Origin: Clostridiales bacterium
GTDB taxonomy: Bacteria; Bacillota; Clostridia; Oscillospirales; CAG-272
Length of the DNA stretch: 45,836 nucleotides
Direction of reading: 5' to 3'
NCBI GenBank assembly: GCA_024693345.1
Contig: JAILLB010000035.1
Location: forward strand, 1 to 45,836
The notes below the pieces were generated by a model. That model was not told the origin of the DNA, made no database searches, and saw only the letters and a program-made list of their open reading frames with translations. Below, one piece after another: positions 16,026 through 23,730 of this stretch. Position 1 is the stretch's first letter. Each line of letters opens with the position of its first letter. The translations under genes were made by a program, and so were the position numbers.

Positions 16026-16054
16026 TTGCCAATGTCCGGGGAAAGTGGTATTGT
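16026..16054 (+). promoter_or_regulatory. promoter for the sulfoglycolysis operon
   Basis: TTGCCA (16026-16031), a 17-nt spacer and TATTGT (16049-16054), 48 nt before the sulfoquinovosidase ATG. It is back to back with the esterase promoter, so one regulator bound between them could control both directions. GTCAAG occurs twice between them (15995-16000 and 16007-16012). Confidence 0.55.
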
Positions 16055-16102
16055 ATAAGCAGTAAATATATTGTATATAGTTCGCAAGAAAGGAGTTAAC
16101 AA

Positions 16103-18091
16103 ATGGTAGAAAACCTAAGAAATATTGTCATCCGGGCAGGCACCGGCGAAAACCATTTCACCATGGAACGCGGCAGTTTCAAATACAGGCAGACCGCCGG
16201 GAAAATGACTGAGTTCAGGAGAACCGGTTCAGAAGAAAGCCCAGGCTGCTGCAGGATCTTCTTTGAATGCGGAAATGAGAAATATATATTTACATTTGAG
16301 CAGGAAGACGGGCTTTTGAAAGCGTCTCTTACTGCACCTGAAAAAACAAAATTCAACCGTTATGAGATTTCTTTCCCGGTCAGCAAAGGCCTTCATTATT
16401 ACGGCTGCGGAGAAGTGCATTCAGCTCTTGACCTGTCCGGGAAAAAAGTAAGAATATTCGTGGCAGAGCATCAGAATGCAAAGAGGATAGGCAAAAAGAT
16501 AATCAAGAAATACCTGCCTTTCATGAATGCGGAAAAAACTCTTCCTTTTGACAGGTATGAGTCATATTACGCTCAGCCTACATTTGTATCAAGCGGCAAG
16601 TGGTTTTTCCATGCAGAAACAAACGGATTCAGCCTGTTGGACTTTTCAGTTGACGGAAAGGTTACTTTTTCATGTCAGGAAGCTCCGGTGTTCTGGATAG
16701 GTTCTTCAGACAGCTATCAGTCACTATCTGAAAAACTGTCCTCACTTCTTGGTCATCAGAAAGAACTTCCGGACTGGATATATGACGGGGCAATCCTGGC
16801 CGTCCAGGGCGGAACTGAGATAATCGACAAAAAGATATCCGAAGTCAGATCCAGAGGAACTAAAGTATGCGGTGTTTGGTCCCAGGACTGGTGCGGATGC
16901 AGAAGGACGCAGTTCGGATACCAGGTGATGTGGAACTGGGAGTGGGACAGGGAACTGTATCACCAGCTGGATAAGAAAATAGAGGAATGGAATAAAGAAG
17001 GCATACATTTTCTCGGATACATCAACCCGTTCATGGCAATTGAAAAGGATCTTTACAAATATGCTTCTTCTCAGGGCTACTGCGTAAAGGATCATGACGG
17101 GAAAGATTATCTTGTCACAATAACGACATTCCCCGCAGCCATGATAGATCTTACAAACCCGAAGGCATGTGAGTGGTACAAAAAGGTCATAAAGGAAAAC
17201 CTTATAGGGCTCGGACTGAGCGGATGGATGGCAGACTTCGGAGAGTACCTGCCTGTTGACTGTGTGCTTCATTCGGGACAGGGCCCGTATCTGATGCACA
17301 ATCAGTGGCCTGCAATGTGGGCGCAGCTTAACAGAGAAGCCGTGGAAGAAGCGGGAAAGAGTGGCGAAGTGTTCTTCTTTACGAGAGCCGGATATACAAA
17401 GACGGTTTCAAATTCTCCGATGATGTGGACCGGTGACCAGCATGTTGACTGGTCCGAAGACGACGGCATTACTTCAGTCATCCCGGCAACTCTGTCACTG
17501 GCTATGAGCGGATTCGGAATTACGCATTCGGACATCGGCGGATATACAACTATAAAGAAGATGACAAGGAGCAAAGAACTTCTTCTGCGCTGGGAAGAGA
17601 TGAACATCTTCTCGCCGCTGTACAGATTTCATGAGGGCAATCAGCCTTCAAGAAACGTCCAGTTCAATGACGATGAAGAACTCATAAAGCAGCTGTCCTG
17701 GTGCAGCAGAGCACATGTGGCGTTAAAGCCGTATCTGAAGAAGCTAGAAAAGGAAAACTCCGAGCACGGAACACCGGTCATGAGGCCTCTGTTTTATCAT
17801 TACGATGAAGAAAGAGCATATTCGGTGTACAACGAGTATCTTCTCGGAAGAGACATGCTTGTTGCACCGGTACTTAAACAGGGAGCAGGGGACAGAACAG
17901 TGTGGCTTCCGGATGACGAATGGGTTCACATTTTCACGGGAAAAACGTACACGGGCGGAACACATAAAATAGAAGCGCCGATAGGAATGCCTCCTGCGTT
18001 CATAAGAAAGGGCAGTGAGTTTTCTTTCCTGTCGGAAGACATAAAAAAAGAATGGCAGAACAATAACAATAATAAGGGGGAAAAGGTATGA
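16103..18091 (+). CDS. yihQ: GH31 sulfoquinovosidase (YihQ-like), variant sulfonate site
   Basis: A 662-residue cytoplasmic GH31 hydrolase that should release sulfoquinovose from its glycosides such as SQ-glycerol. From position ~245 to the end it parallels my recollection of E. coli YihQ. The nucleophile is Asp378 (GWMADFGEYLP) and the acid/base Asp445 (MWTGDQHVDWS), 67 residues apart as Asp405/Asp472 in YihQ. Of the YihQ sulfonate-site residues Gln262, Gln288, Arg301, Trp304 and Tyr508, the equivalents here are Gln, Gln261, Gln274, Trp277 and Tyr481: Arg is replaced by Gln, read directly as CAG at 16922. Spacing is gap-free, so the position is secure. AAAGGAG precedes the start. The stop overlaps the transaldolase ATG by four bases. 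Confidence 0.88.
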   Translation: MVENLRNIVIRAGTGENHFTMERGSFKYRQTAGKMTEFRRTGSEESPGCCRIFFECGNEKYIFTFEQEDGLLKASLTAPEKTKFNRYEISFPVSKGLHYYGCGEVHSALDLSGKKVRIFVAEHQNAKRIGKKIIKKYLPFMNAEKTLPFDRYESYYAQPTFVSSGKWFFHAETNGFSLLDFSVDGKVTFSCQEAPVFWIGSSDSYQSLSEKLSSLLGHQKELPDWIYDGAILAVQGGTEIIDKKISEVRSRGTKVCGVWSQDWCGCRRTQFGYQVMWNWEWDRELYHQLDKKIEEWNKEGIHFLGYINPFMAIEKDLYKYASSQGYCVKDHDGKDYLVTITTFPAAMIDLTNPKACEWYKKVIKENLIGLGLSGWMADFGEYLPVDCVLHSGQGPYLMHNQWPAMWAQLNREAVEEAGKSGEVFFFTRAGYTKTVSNSPMMWTGDQHVDWSEDDGITSVIPATLSLAMSGFGITHSDIGGYTTIKKMTRSKELLLRWEEMNIFSPLYRFHEGNQPSRNVQFNDDEELIKQLSWCSRAHVALKPYLKKLEKENSEHGTPVMRPLFYHYDEERAYSVYNEYLLGRDMLVAPVLKQGAGDRTVWLPDDEWVHIFTGKTYTGGTHKIEAPIGMPPAFIRKGSEFSFLSEDIKKEWQNNNNNKGEKV

Positions 18092-18774
18092 AATTCTTTT
18101 TAGACAGTGCCAAAATCAATGAGATAGATTATGCGTATAACACATTTGGGATTGACGGTCTGACGACAAACCCAAGACACATAATGGAATCCGGAAAAAC
18201 ATTCATAAATGCTGTTACAGACATAGCAAAATGGGTTAAGGACAACAAACTTGAAGGAGTTGACAGATTCCCGGTTTCAGTTGAAATCAATCCATATATT
18301 GAAGACACGGAGGAGATGATCAGAGCTGCAGAGGAGATTGCAAAAATCTCTGAAAACTTTGTAATTAAAATACCGTGCATTGAGTCCGGAATAGCTGCAG
18401 CAAGAAGACTTGAACAGGAAGGTATAAGAACCAATGTAACTCTTGTTTTCTCAGCTGCCCAGGCAATTCTTCCGGCCAAGAACAACTCACTGTTCGTCTC
18501 GCCTTTCATAGGCTGGAAAGAGGCAAACGGAGAAGACTGCAGAAAATACATTTCGGATATAGTTGAAATCTACAAGAACTACGGCTACTATGGGAAAACA
18601 CAGATTATCTGCGCTGCGGTCAGAACCGGAAGACAGGTGGTTGACTGCGCAGTGGCCGGAGCAGATATAGTCACCGCAGGACTTGCAGTATTTAAAGACG
18701 TAATGAATCATGCATATACAACCCAGGGAATGGGCATATTCAGAAATGCATGGGACAACACTGCAAAGGAATAA
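18088..18774 (+). CDS. sftT: 6-deoxy-6-sulfofructose transaldolase
   Basis: A 228-residue short transaldolase (fructose-6-phosphate aldolase/TalC size class). The Schiff-base lysine is Lys94 in FVIKIPC; Asp6 (FLDSA), Asn28 (TTNPR) and NVTLVFSAAQA are family features. Canonical members bind substrate phosphate with Arg in SPFVGR and Ser in the AAS-x-R/K loop. Here these are Trp143 (SPFIGWK) and Ala177 (CAAVR), which argues for a non-phosphate substrate. In the sulfo-TAL pathway this enzyme splits sulfofructose, giving sulfolactaldehyde and passing a three-carbon unit to glyceraldehyde-3-phosphate to make fructose-6-phosphate. Neighbours (sulfoquinovosidase, SLA reductase, DUF4867 isomerase) support the call. 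ATGA overlap with the upstream gene. Confidence 0.87.
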   Translation: MKFFLDSAKINEIDYAYNTFGIDGLTTNPRHIMESGKTFINAVTDIAKWVKDNKLEGVDRFPVSVEINPYIEDTEEMIRAAEEIAKISENFVIKIPCIESGIAAARRLEQEGIRTNVTLVFSAAQAILPAKNNSLFVSPFIGWKEANGEDCRKYISDIVEIYKNYGYYGKTQIICAAVRTGRQVVDCAVAGADIVTAGLAVFKDVMNHAYTTQGMGIFRNAWDNTAKE

Positions 18775-18779
18775 GAAGA

Positions 18780-19643
18780 ATGAGAATAGGATTTGTAGGG
18801 CTCGGCATAATGGGCGAGTCCATGTGTGAAAATATAATTAAAAAGCATGACGACAAGGTATACGTATTTGATGTCGTAAGGGAAAAGGTTGAAAAACTGG
18901 CTGCTCTGGGTGCAATTGCATGCGGCAGTTCTAAGGAAGTAGCAGAAAACGCTGACGTATTCATAACCATGGTACCGAAATCCGAACATTCAAGAGCAGT
19001 ATATGAAGAAGTTCTGGATGTTATGCACGAAGGAAAAATCTGTATAGATATGAGTACGATTGATCCTGCTGTTTCAGTTGAAATATCCGGGATGATCAAA
19101 TCCAAGGGTGCGGAATTTGTTGACGCACCCGTGGTCAAGAGCAAACCGGCAGCAATTGCCGGAAAACTCGGAATATATGTCGGGGGATCGGAAGAGGCAT
19201 ATAAGGCTGTACTTCCGATACTGGGATATATGGGCGAAAACATCATCAGGATGGGCGAGAACGGAAAAGGTCTCGTCATGAAAATCTGTCACAATGCACT
19301 GGTGGCCCAGATCCAGAACGGAGTCAATGAAACATCAACACTGGCTGCTCTCAACGGAATTGACATACTCACTTTTGCAAAAGCAATTTCATACGGAGGG
19401 GCCGGAAACTGGTATCTTGATTCCAAAAAGGAAGCACTTTCCAGAGAGGATTACACGACTGCTTTCTCAGTTGAAAACGAACACAAGGATGTTCATATCT
19501 GTCTTGAACTGTCCAGACAGTGCGGCTTTAAAATGCCGGGCCTTGAAAATGTAGTAAACGTGTACGACAAAGCCCTTGAATCGGGAATTGGAAAAGAAGA
19601 TTTTTGCGCGACTGTCAAGGTGGTAAGAAATGGAAAGAATTGA
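18780..19643 (+). CDS. beta-hydroxyacid dehydrogenase family, probable 3-sulfolactaldehyde reductase
   Basis: A 287-residue NAD(P)-dependent enzyme predicted to reduce 3-sulfolactaldehyde to 2,3-dihydroxypropane-1-sulfonate. The Rossmann motif is GFVGLGIMGESM, with Asp31 after the second strand favouring NAD(H). The catalytic lysine is Lys168 with Asn172 (GKGLVMKICHN). The substrate loop, usually DAPVSGG, here reads DAPVVKSK: Lys120 stands where, from memory, E. coli YihU has the sulfonate-binding Arg123 in DVPVGRT. This fits a sulfonate substrate. The ATG at 18780 follows the transaldolase stop by five bases; an in-frame ATG at 18750 lies inside that gene. The last 14 bases overlap the isomerase gene. 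Confidence 0.83.
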   Translation: MRIGFVGLGIMGESMCENIIKKHDDKVYVFDVVREKVEKLAALGAIACGSSKEVAENADVFITMVPKSEHSRAVYEEVLDVMHEGKICIDMSTIDPAVSVEISGMIKSKGAEFVDAPVVKSKPAAIAGKLGIYVGGSEEAYKAVLPILGYMGENIIRMGENGKGLVMKICHNALVAQIQNGVNETSTLAALNGIDILTFAKAISYGGAGNWYLDSKKEALSREDYTTAFSVENEHKDVHICLELSRQCGFKMPGLENVVNVYDKALESGIGKEDFCATVKVVRNGKN

Positions 19644-20328
19644 ATCGCTGAACAAATCCAATGATTTCAGGGTTTTCAGCATTTTCGACGCGGAGTTTTC
19701 TTATTACGGACGTGTTGTAAACTCCATTGACGCCGGTGCATTCATAAAAGTTGCCTCTTCAGAAACGGTTATTCCGGAAAGCGGAAATGTATATGTTCCT
19801 TCCTTTGCTCCGTTTGAAGCAATACCCGAGTTTGAAAGAATAAAGATGGTCTGTTACGGCGGGATGCCGATTCAGGCAGGCTACTGCAACGGGAAAAACT
19901 CCACTTTCAACGGCTTTGAATATCACAAGTCTTCAGAAATAAATATTGCAGTGACAGAGTTTTGTCTCGCGCTGGGACATTGCTGGGATATTGCAGACGA
20001 TCTGACATATGACGTAAAGAAAGCAGAAGTCTTTTTCGTTCCCGAAGGCGTCGTTTTTGAAATGTTCGGGACCACTCTCCACTTGTCTCCATTGAGAACA
20101 ACAACGGAAGGGTTCAGGGATGTGGTGATTCTGTTGTCCGGAACCAACACACCATTGAGCAACGAAGAAAAAAACGAGATTATGCGTGCTCGGAACAGCG
20201 GCGACATGGAAGCAAAACTGTTGCTGCACAAAAACAAATGGGTGATTTCGCATCCTGACAGGGAACCGCTCATCAGACAGGGCGCATATCCTGGCGTCAC
20301 CGGTGAAAACATTGAATTGAAATTATGA
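19630..20328 (+). CDS. sftI: sulfoquinovose isomerase, DUF4867 family
   Basis: A 232-residue protein of the DUF4867 type, recognisable by MVCYGGMPIQAGYCNGKN and the cupin-like stretch GFEYHKSSEINIA (His and Glu as likely metal ligands) followed by LALGHCWDI. In described sulfo-TAL clusters the DUF4867 protein is, as I recall, the SQ-to-sulfofructose isomerase. Position between the SLA reductase and the sulfonate exporter supports the same job. The ATG lies 14 bases inside the reductase gene with AAGGTGG seven bases upstream. The stop overlaps the exporter ATG by four bases, so the five genes from the glycosidase on are tightly coupled. Confidence 0.8.
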   Translation: MERIESLNKSNDFRVFSIFDAEFSYYGRVVNSIDAGAFIKVASSETVIPESGNVYVPSFAPFEAIPEFERIKMVCYGGMPIQAGYCNGKNSTFNGFEYHKSSEINIAVTEFCLALGHCWDIADDLTYDVKKAEVFFVPEGVVFEMFGTTLHLSPLRTTTEGFRDVVILLSGTNTPLSNEEKNEIMRARNSGDMEAKLLLHKNKWVISHPDREPLIRQGAYPGVTGENIELKL

Positions 20329-21071
20329 CACTCAATCATATTGGTTTTTATGTCACTGTACTGGTTACTCATATAATACAGGGCATTACGGGATTTGCGG
20401 GGACGCTGCTGGCTATGCCTGCTTCACTTTATCTTGTGGGATCAGCTACAGCGGTGCCCGTCCTGAATTGTCTGGGACTGGCTTCGGGCATATATGTGTA
20501 TCCAAAGAACAGACAGTTTGTGAAATGGAAAACACTGCTGATTGCTTTGGCAGTGATGATTCCGTCCATGATAGGCGGCGTGTTTCTGCGACAGCTTTTA
20601 AGCAGCCGGGAAAGAATCCTTTATTACATTCTGGGAGCAATCATCCTGGCTCTTTCAATCAAGGGTTTTTATGACGTCTTTTCTGCCGGTAAGGAAAAAG
20701 AGAAGAGACCTTTGCCGGGTGTAATCAAGTGGAGTGTTCTGGTACTGGCAGGTCTTGTTCACGGAATGTTTGTCTGCGGCGGACCTCTCCTCATAATCTA
20801 TATGGCAGACTGTCTTGACAGGAAAGAGGAGTTCAGGGCAACATTGTCCACTTCGTGGATATTCCTGAATGGAATTCTTCTGGTGGTGCATTTGATTGAA
20901 GGACTGTGGAGCATAGAACTTCTGAAGATACTGCTGATATCTCTTCCGGTTCTGTTTCTTGCCATGTTCATAGGGAGTATTCTGTACAGGAAGATGAGTC
21001 AGAAACTGTTCACGATAATTTCATATTTTCTGCTGGTTATATCAGCTGTCAGCCTATTTTTCAAAACTTAA
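20325..21071 (+). CDS. TauE/SafE-family sulfonate exporter
   Basis: A 248-residue membrane protein with about eight hydrophobic segments in two repeats, each opening with a GxxG-type helix (HIIQGITGFAGTLLAMPASL at the start; LVHGMFVCGGPLLIIYMAD near residue 150). This is the TauE/SafE fold, whose members move sulfite, sulfoacetate or other sulfonates. In sulfoglycolysis clusters it is usually assigned to export of the C3-sulfonate end product, here dihydroxypropanesulfonate. Direction and cargo are inferred. It overlaps the isomerase gene by ATGA. Confidence 0.82.
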   Translation: MTLNHIGFYVTVLVTHIIQGITGFAGTLLAMPASLYLVGSATAVPVLNCLGLASGIYVYPKNRQFVKWKTLLIALAVMIPSMIGGVFLRQLLSSRERILYYILGAIILALSIKGFYDVFSAGKEKEKRPLPGVIKWSVLVLAGLVHGMFVCGGPLLIIYMADCLDRKEEFRATLSTSWIFLNGILLVVHLIEGLWSIELLKILLISLPVLFLAMFIGSILYRKMSQKLFTIISYFLLVISAVSLFFKT

Positions 21072-21083
21072 CGGGGGAAAAAC

Positions 21084-22424
21084 ATGAGAGAATTTAAAAT
21101 TGCATACATACCGATCGGGGTACCGACTTTTTCATTGAGCGATGCCCGGAATGAATTCAATAAATCTTCAGCTCTTCTGAAAAGCATATGCGAAAATACT
21201 TTTGTTCCTGAAGATCTGCTTCTGTCCTTAGATAAATTAAATGCATATCTTGACACGATAGATCCGGACCTGATTGTTCTTCAGAATGCAACTTTTGCAA
21301 ACGCCGCTTATACGCAAGAGATAGTGCACAGATTTCCTCATACTCCGGTTTTGCTGTGGGCGTTGAGAGAACCTGTGATTGACGGGGGAAGGCTCAGACT
21401 GAACTCGTTGACGGGAGCATATTCCGCAGCTAATACTTTAAGACAGCTTAAAAAGGAACAGGTCGAATTTGTTTTCGGCTCACCAGATGAGAAAAAAGTC
21501 ATAAACAGAATTGAATCGACAGTCAGAGCAGCGCAGCTGCGTCTGTCGTTACAGTCTTTGAAACTTGCACAGATCGGCCATACTCCTCAGGGCTTCGGCT
21601 TCGGAAGGGCTATGGATACAGAAATGCAAAAAACTTTCGGAGTCAGGGTTGTGTCGATTGAATCCCGTGAACTGATTGAAAAGGCCAACAAGTACACTGA
21701 TGAAGAGTGCATGGAATACCTTAACGATGCTGAGAAGAGAACAGTTGGAATGCAGAATGTTCCCGAGGTCAACAGAAAAGGTTTTGCCAGATTGTACAAG
21801 GCATATTACGAATTTGCCAAAGAGAACGGCATCGGTGCGGTTTGCTCAAGGTGCTGGCCGGATTTCTTTACGTCTTTCGGAACGCCTGTCTGCACGGTTC
21901 TGGGTATACTGAATGATCTGAATATTGCAGCAAGCTGCGAAGCGGATGCGTACGGAGCACTTTCAATGTATATGGGCATGCAGTTGACGGGTATGCCGGC
22001 ATTCTTCGGAGATCCGGTATCGCTTAATGAAGAGGAGAACTCGATTACATTCTGGCATTGCGGAATGGCTGCATGTTCACTTGCCCGTGAAAACACGGGA
22101 GCTGTTATAGGAGAGCATTGCAACAGGCACATAGGACCGACGCTTGAGTTCGGATGCAGGAAAGCCGCAAATGTTACAGTGTTCAGAGTTGGTAAATCCC
22201 CTGAAGGCAGCTTCAGATTCTTTATTGCATCCGGAGAAGCCATGGACAAAGAAAAACAGTTTTTCGGCACATCAATGACCGTGAAAATGGATGGCAATGC
22301 AGAAAAAATTGTCAGATCGACAATTGAGGGCGGATGGGAACCCCATTTTGCAGTTATCTATGGTGATGCAGCGGATAGTCTGGAAGTGCTGGGACATATG
22401 CTCGACATTGAGGTTCAGAGATAA
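21084..22424 (+). CDS. L-fucose/L-arabinose isomerase-fold protein in the sulfosugar operon
   Basis: A 446-residue protein of the L-fucose isomerase superfamily. The C-terminal half has likely metal ligands: Glu in SCEADAYGA (residue ~293), Asp in FFGDPVSL and His in FWHCGMAAC, plus GEHCNRHIGP and the family-typical end EPHFAVIYGD. It closes the operon 12 bases after the exporter with GGGGGA before the ATG. The SQ isomerase slot is already filled by the DUF4867 protein, so its role is open: a second isomerase for another sulfosugar or epimer, for the sugar left after transaldolase turnover, or for plant pentoses/deoxysugars. It is distantly related to the protein at 27240. Confidence 0.75.
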   Translation: MREFKIAYIPIGVPTFSLSDARNEFNKSSALLKSICENTFVPEDLLLSLDKLNAYLDTIDPDLIVLQNATFANAAYTQEIVHRFPHTPVLLWALREPVIDGGRLRLNSLTGAYSAANTLRQLKKEQVEFVFGSPDEKKVINRIESTVRAAQLRLSLQSLKLAQIGHTPQGFGFGRAMDTEMQKTFGVRVVSIESRELIEKANKYTDEECMEYLNDAEKRTVGMQNVPEVNRKGFARLYKAYYEFAKENGIGAVCSRCWPDFFTSFGTPVCTVLGILNDLNIAASCEADAYGALSMYMGMQLTGMPAFFGDPVSLNEEENSITFWHCGMAACSLARENTGAVIGEHCNRHIGPTLEFGCRKAANVTVFRVGKSPEGSFRFFIASGEAMDKEKQFFGTSMTVKMDGNAEKIVRSTIEGGWEPHFAVIYGDAADSLEVLGHMLDIEVQR

Positions 22425-22430
22425 TAGATT

Positions 22431-22467
22431 ACCCACCACCCGTTAGTACCGAGGTAGTGGGTATTTT
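22431..22467 (+). terminator. terminator of the sulfoglycolysis operon
   Basis: ACCCACCACC (22431-22440) pairs with GGTAGTGGGT (22453-22462), ten positions with one mismatch, then ATTTT. It starts seven bases after the stop codon. Confidence 0.8.
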
Positions 22468-22560
22468 AATAATTTCAGCAAGCCTTTGAAACCAATATAT
22501 TATTAATCTCAATAGTTGACATACTTAACACATGGAAGTTTATTGCCTTATATATATTAT

Positions 22561-22661
22561 ACACCATTCTTTGCATATTTGCGATGGTGTTAGTTTAATA
22601 ATAGCGGCTAACTCGTGAATGAATTCACGAGAGTGCGCCGCTGGGAAAACTATCGTTTTCC
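22561..22661. repeat. cluster of three palindromes in the intergenic region
   Basis: This ~200-bp gap (22468-22671) holds three separate inverted repeats: ACACCAT/ATGGTGT (22561-22567 with 22584-22590); a long hairpin with AGCGGC/GCCGCT outside (22603-22608 with 22637-22642) and nine perfect inner pairs (22612-22620 with 22623-22631); and GGAAAAC/GTTTTCC (22644-22650 with 22655-22661). A further ACTATCGTT/AACGATAGT pair spans into the end of the next gene. Lacking clear T-tracts, they could form a terminator for the minus-strand lipoprotein gene, a small RNA, or a mobile palindromic repeat. I see no ORF. Confidence 0.6.
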
Positions 22662-22671
22662 TTCAATTGTC

Positions 22672-23649
22672 TTAACTAACGATAGTGCTTTTGACTAATT
22701 CAAAGACGTTACTGTCAACTTCATAAATCACTTCTTTAGAATAAAGAGATCCATTTACCACTGACATAAGTGTAATTCCGTTTTTTTTCTGCACGTCAAA
22801 GCTTCCGCAAAAGTAGTAATTGTTATATCCATTATCCAAATGCCTGTATAGTACGAAATCACATTTGTAGTGGTCGATACCCACAGAAATGTTGCCGGCT
22901 ATGTCTTTTAATGTGCTTTGGGTTATAGCTTTGTATAGATCTTTTGCTTTGTCTCCGTGAATTGTGCAATAATTTGTTTTTGTCGTAATTCCCGCTTCAA
23001 CGTTTTCTTCATAATAGTATCGTATTACAACAAAAAAATCATCGCTTTTTTTCAGATAATCCAAGTTGAAAAAGCCCTCAAGATTTGAACCTTTAACATA
23101 CAGTTCATTATCAAATACATATTTGGATTGATTATTGGGGTCCAAACGGCAGTTGATTATATAATCTCCGGTTTCATTCAGTGCCTGAATCGAAGGTTTG
23201 TTGTCAACAAGAACTATTTTGGCATATGGCTCAGCCAATGCACTATTCATGTCTTCGTCATAAAGAGCATTCAGATAGTTGAAAATGATAGGCGTTTTCT
23301 TGTTGTCTTCTGCAAGACCCAAACGCATGAAACCATTCCAGCTGGATATCAATGAAGTCCTTTCTCCGGTTTTTCCATCTACAAAACTCAAGGTGTCGAC
23401 TTGTATTCCTGACCCGAATACATCAATTACGAATTCATCTTCAAAACCATCGTTGTTGAAATCGATTCTCATTGAGCCTTCCATTCCATTTTGAACCAAA
23501 AGTTTTGTCAATTGTGATCCATAATGTAAATCAGAAGAGTCATCTTTGTCTGGTTGATTTGCCTGAGTACACGAAAAAAGTGAAAATGCGATTATGACAG
23601 CTATTGTCAAAAAAGCCAGTCGTTTTAATACTTCCTTTATCTTGTTCAT
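22672..23649 (-). CDS. lipoprotein of unknown function
   Basis: A 325-residue protein with a lipoprotein signal (MNKIKEVLKRLAFL, hydrophobic core, lipobox SLFSC with Cys ~27). Behind a short acidic linker (QPDKDDSSD) comes MRIDFNNDGFEDEFVIDV, resembling a calcium-binding D-x-N-x-D-G FG-GAP-type loop. The rest is a beta-rich region with many Tyr and Asn and no recognised family. I chose the ATG at 23649 because GGAGG lies eight bases upstream; the earlier in-frame ATG at 23664 precedes that site. It is transcribed from a promoter with a C7 spacer tract, divergent from the Fic gene. Confidence 0.75.
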   Translation of the reverse strand: MNKIKEVLKRLAFLTIAVIIAFSLFSCTQANQPDKDDSSDLHYGSQLTKLLVQNGMEGSMRIDFNNDGFEDEFVIDVFGSGIQVDTLSFVDGKTGERTSLISSWNGFMRLGLAEDNKKTPIIFNYLNALYDEDMNSALAEPYAKIVLVDNKPSIQALNETGDYIINCRLDPNNQSKYVFDNELYVKGSNLEGFFNLDYLKKSDDFFVVIRYYYEENVEAGITTKTNYCTIHGDKAKDLYKAITQSTLKDIAGNISVGIDHYKCDFVLYRHLDNGYNNYYFCGSFDVQKKNGITLMSVVNGSLYSKEVIYEVDSNVFELVKSTIVS

Positions 23650-23685
23650 GGTTATGTCCTCCATCTTTCACAATCCTATATGAAT

Positions 23686-23712
23686 ATTATACGCAAGGGG
23701 GGGTGATGTCAA
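23686..23712 (-). promoter_or_regulatory. promoter with homopolymeric C7 tract in a 15-nt spacer
   Basis: On the minus strand perfect TTGACA (23712-23707) and perfect TATAAT (23691-23686) are only 15 nt apart, and seven of those are a C run (G7 on the plus strand, 23697-23703). It lies 36 nt upstream of the lipoprotein ATG. Addition of one or two C by slippage would restore the optimal 16-17-nt spacing. Confidence 0.7.
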
Positions 23713-23730
23713 TCTTTTGGATACAGATTG

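Noticed and set aside
18750..18779. Ten-residue N-terminal extension of the reductase
   Set aside because: It overlaps the transaldolase 3' end and precedes the Rossmann start MRIGFVGLG; the start at 18780 fits the family.
22431..22467. IS200/IS605-like end similar to 473-492
   Set aside because: It shares only a CCCAC/GTGGG-type stem; its position and T-rich tail make it an ordinary terminator.
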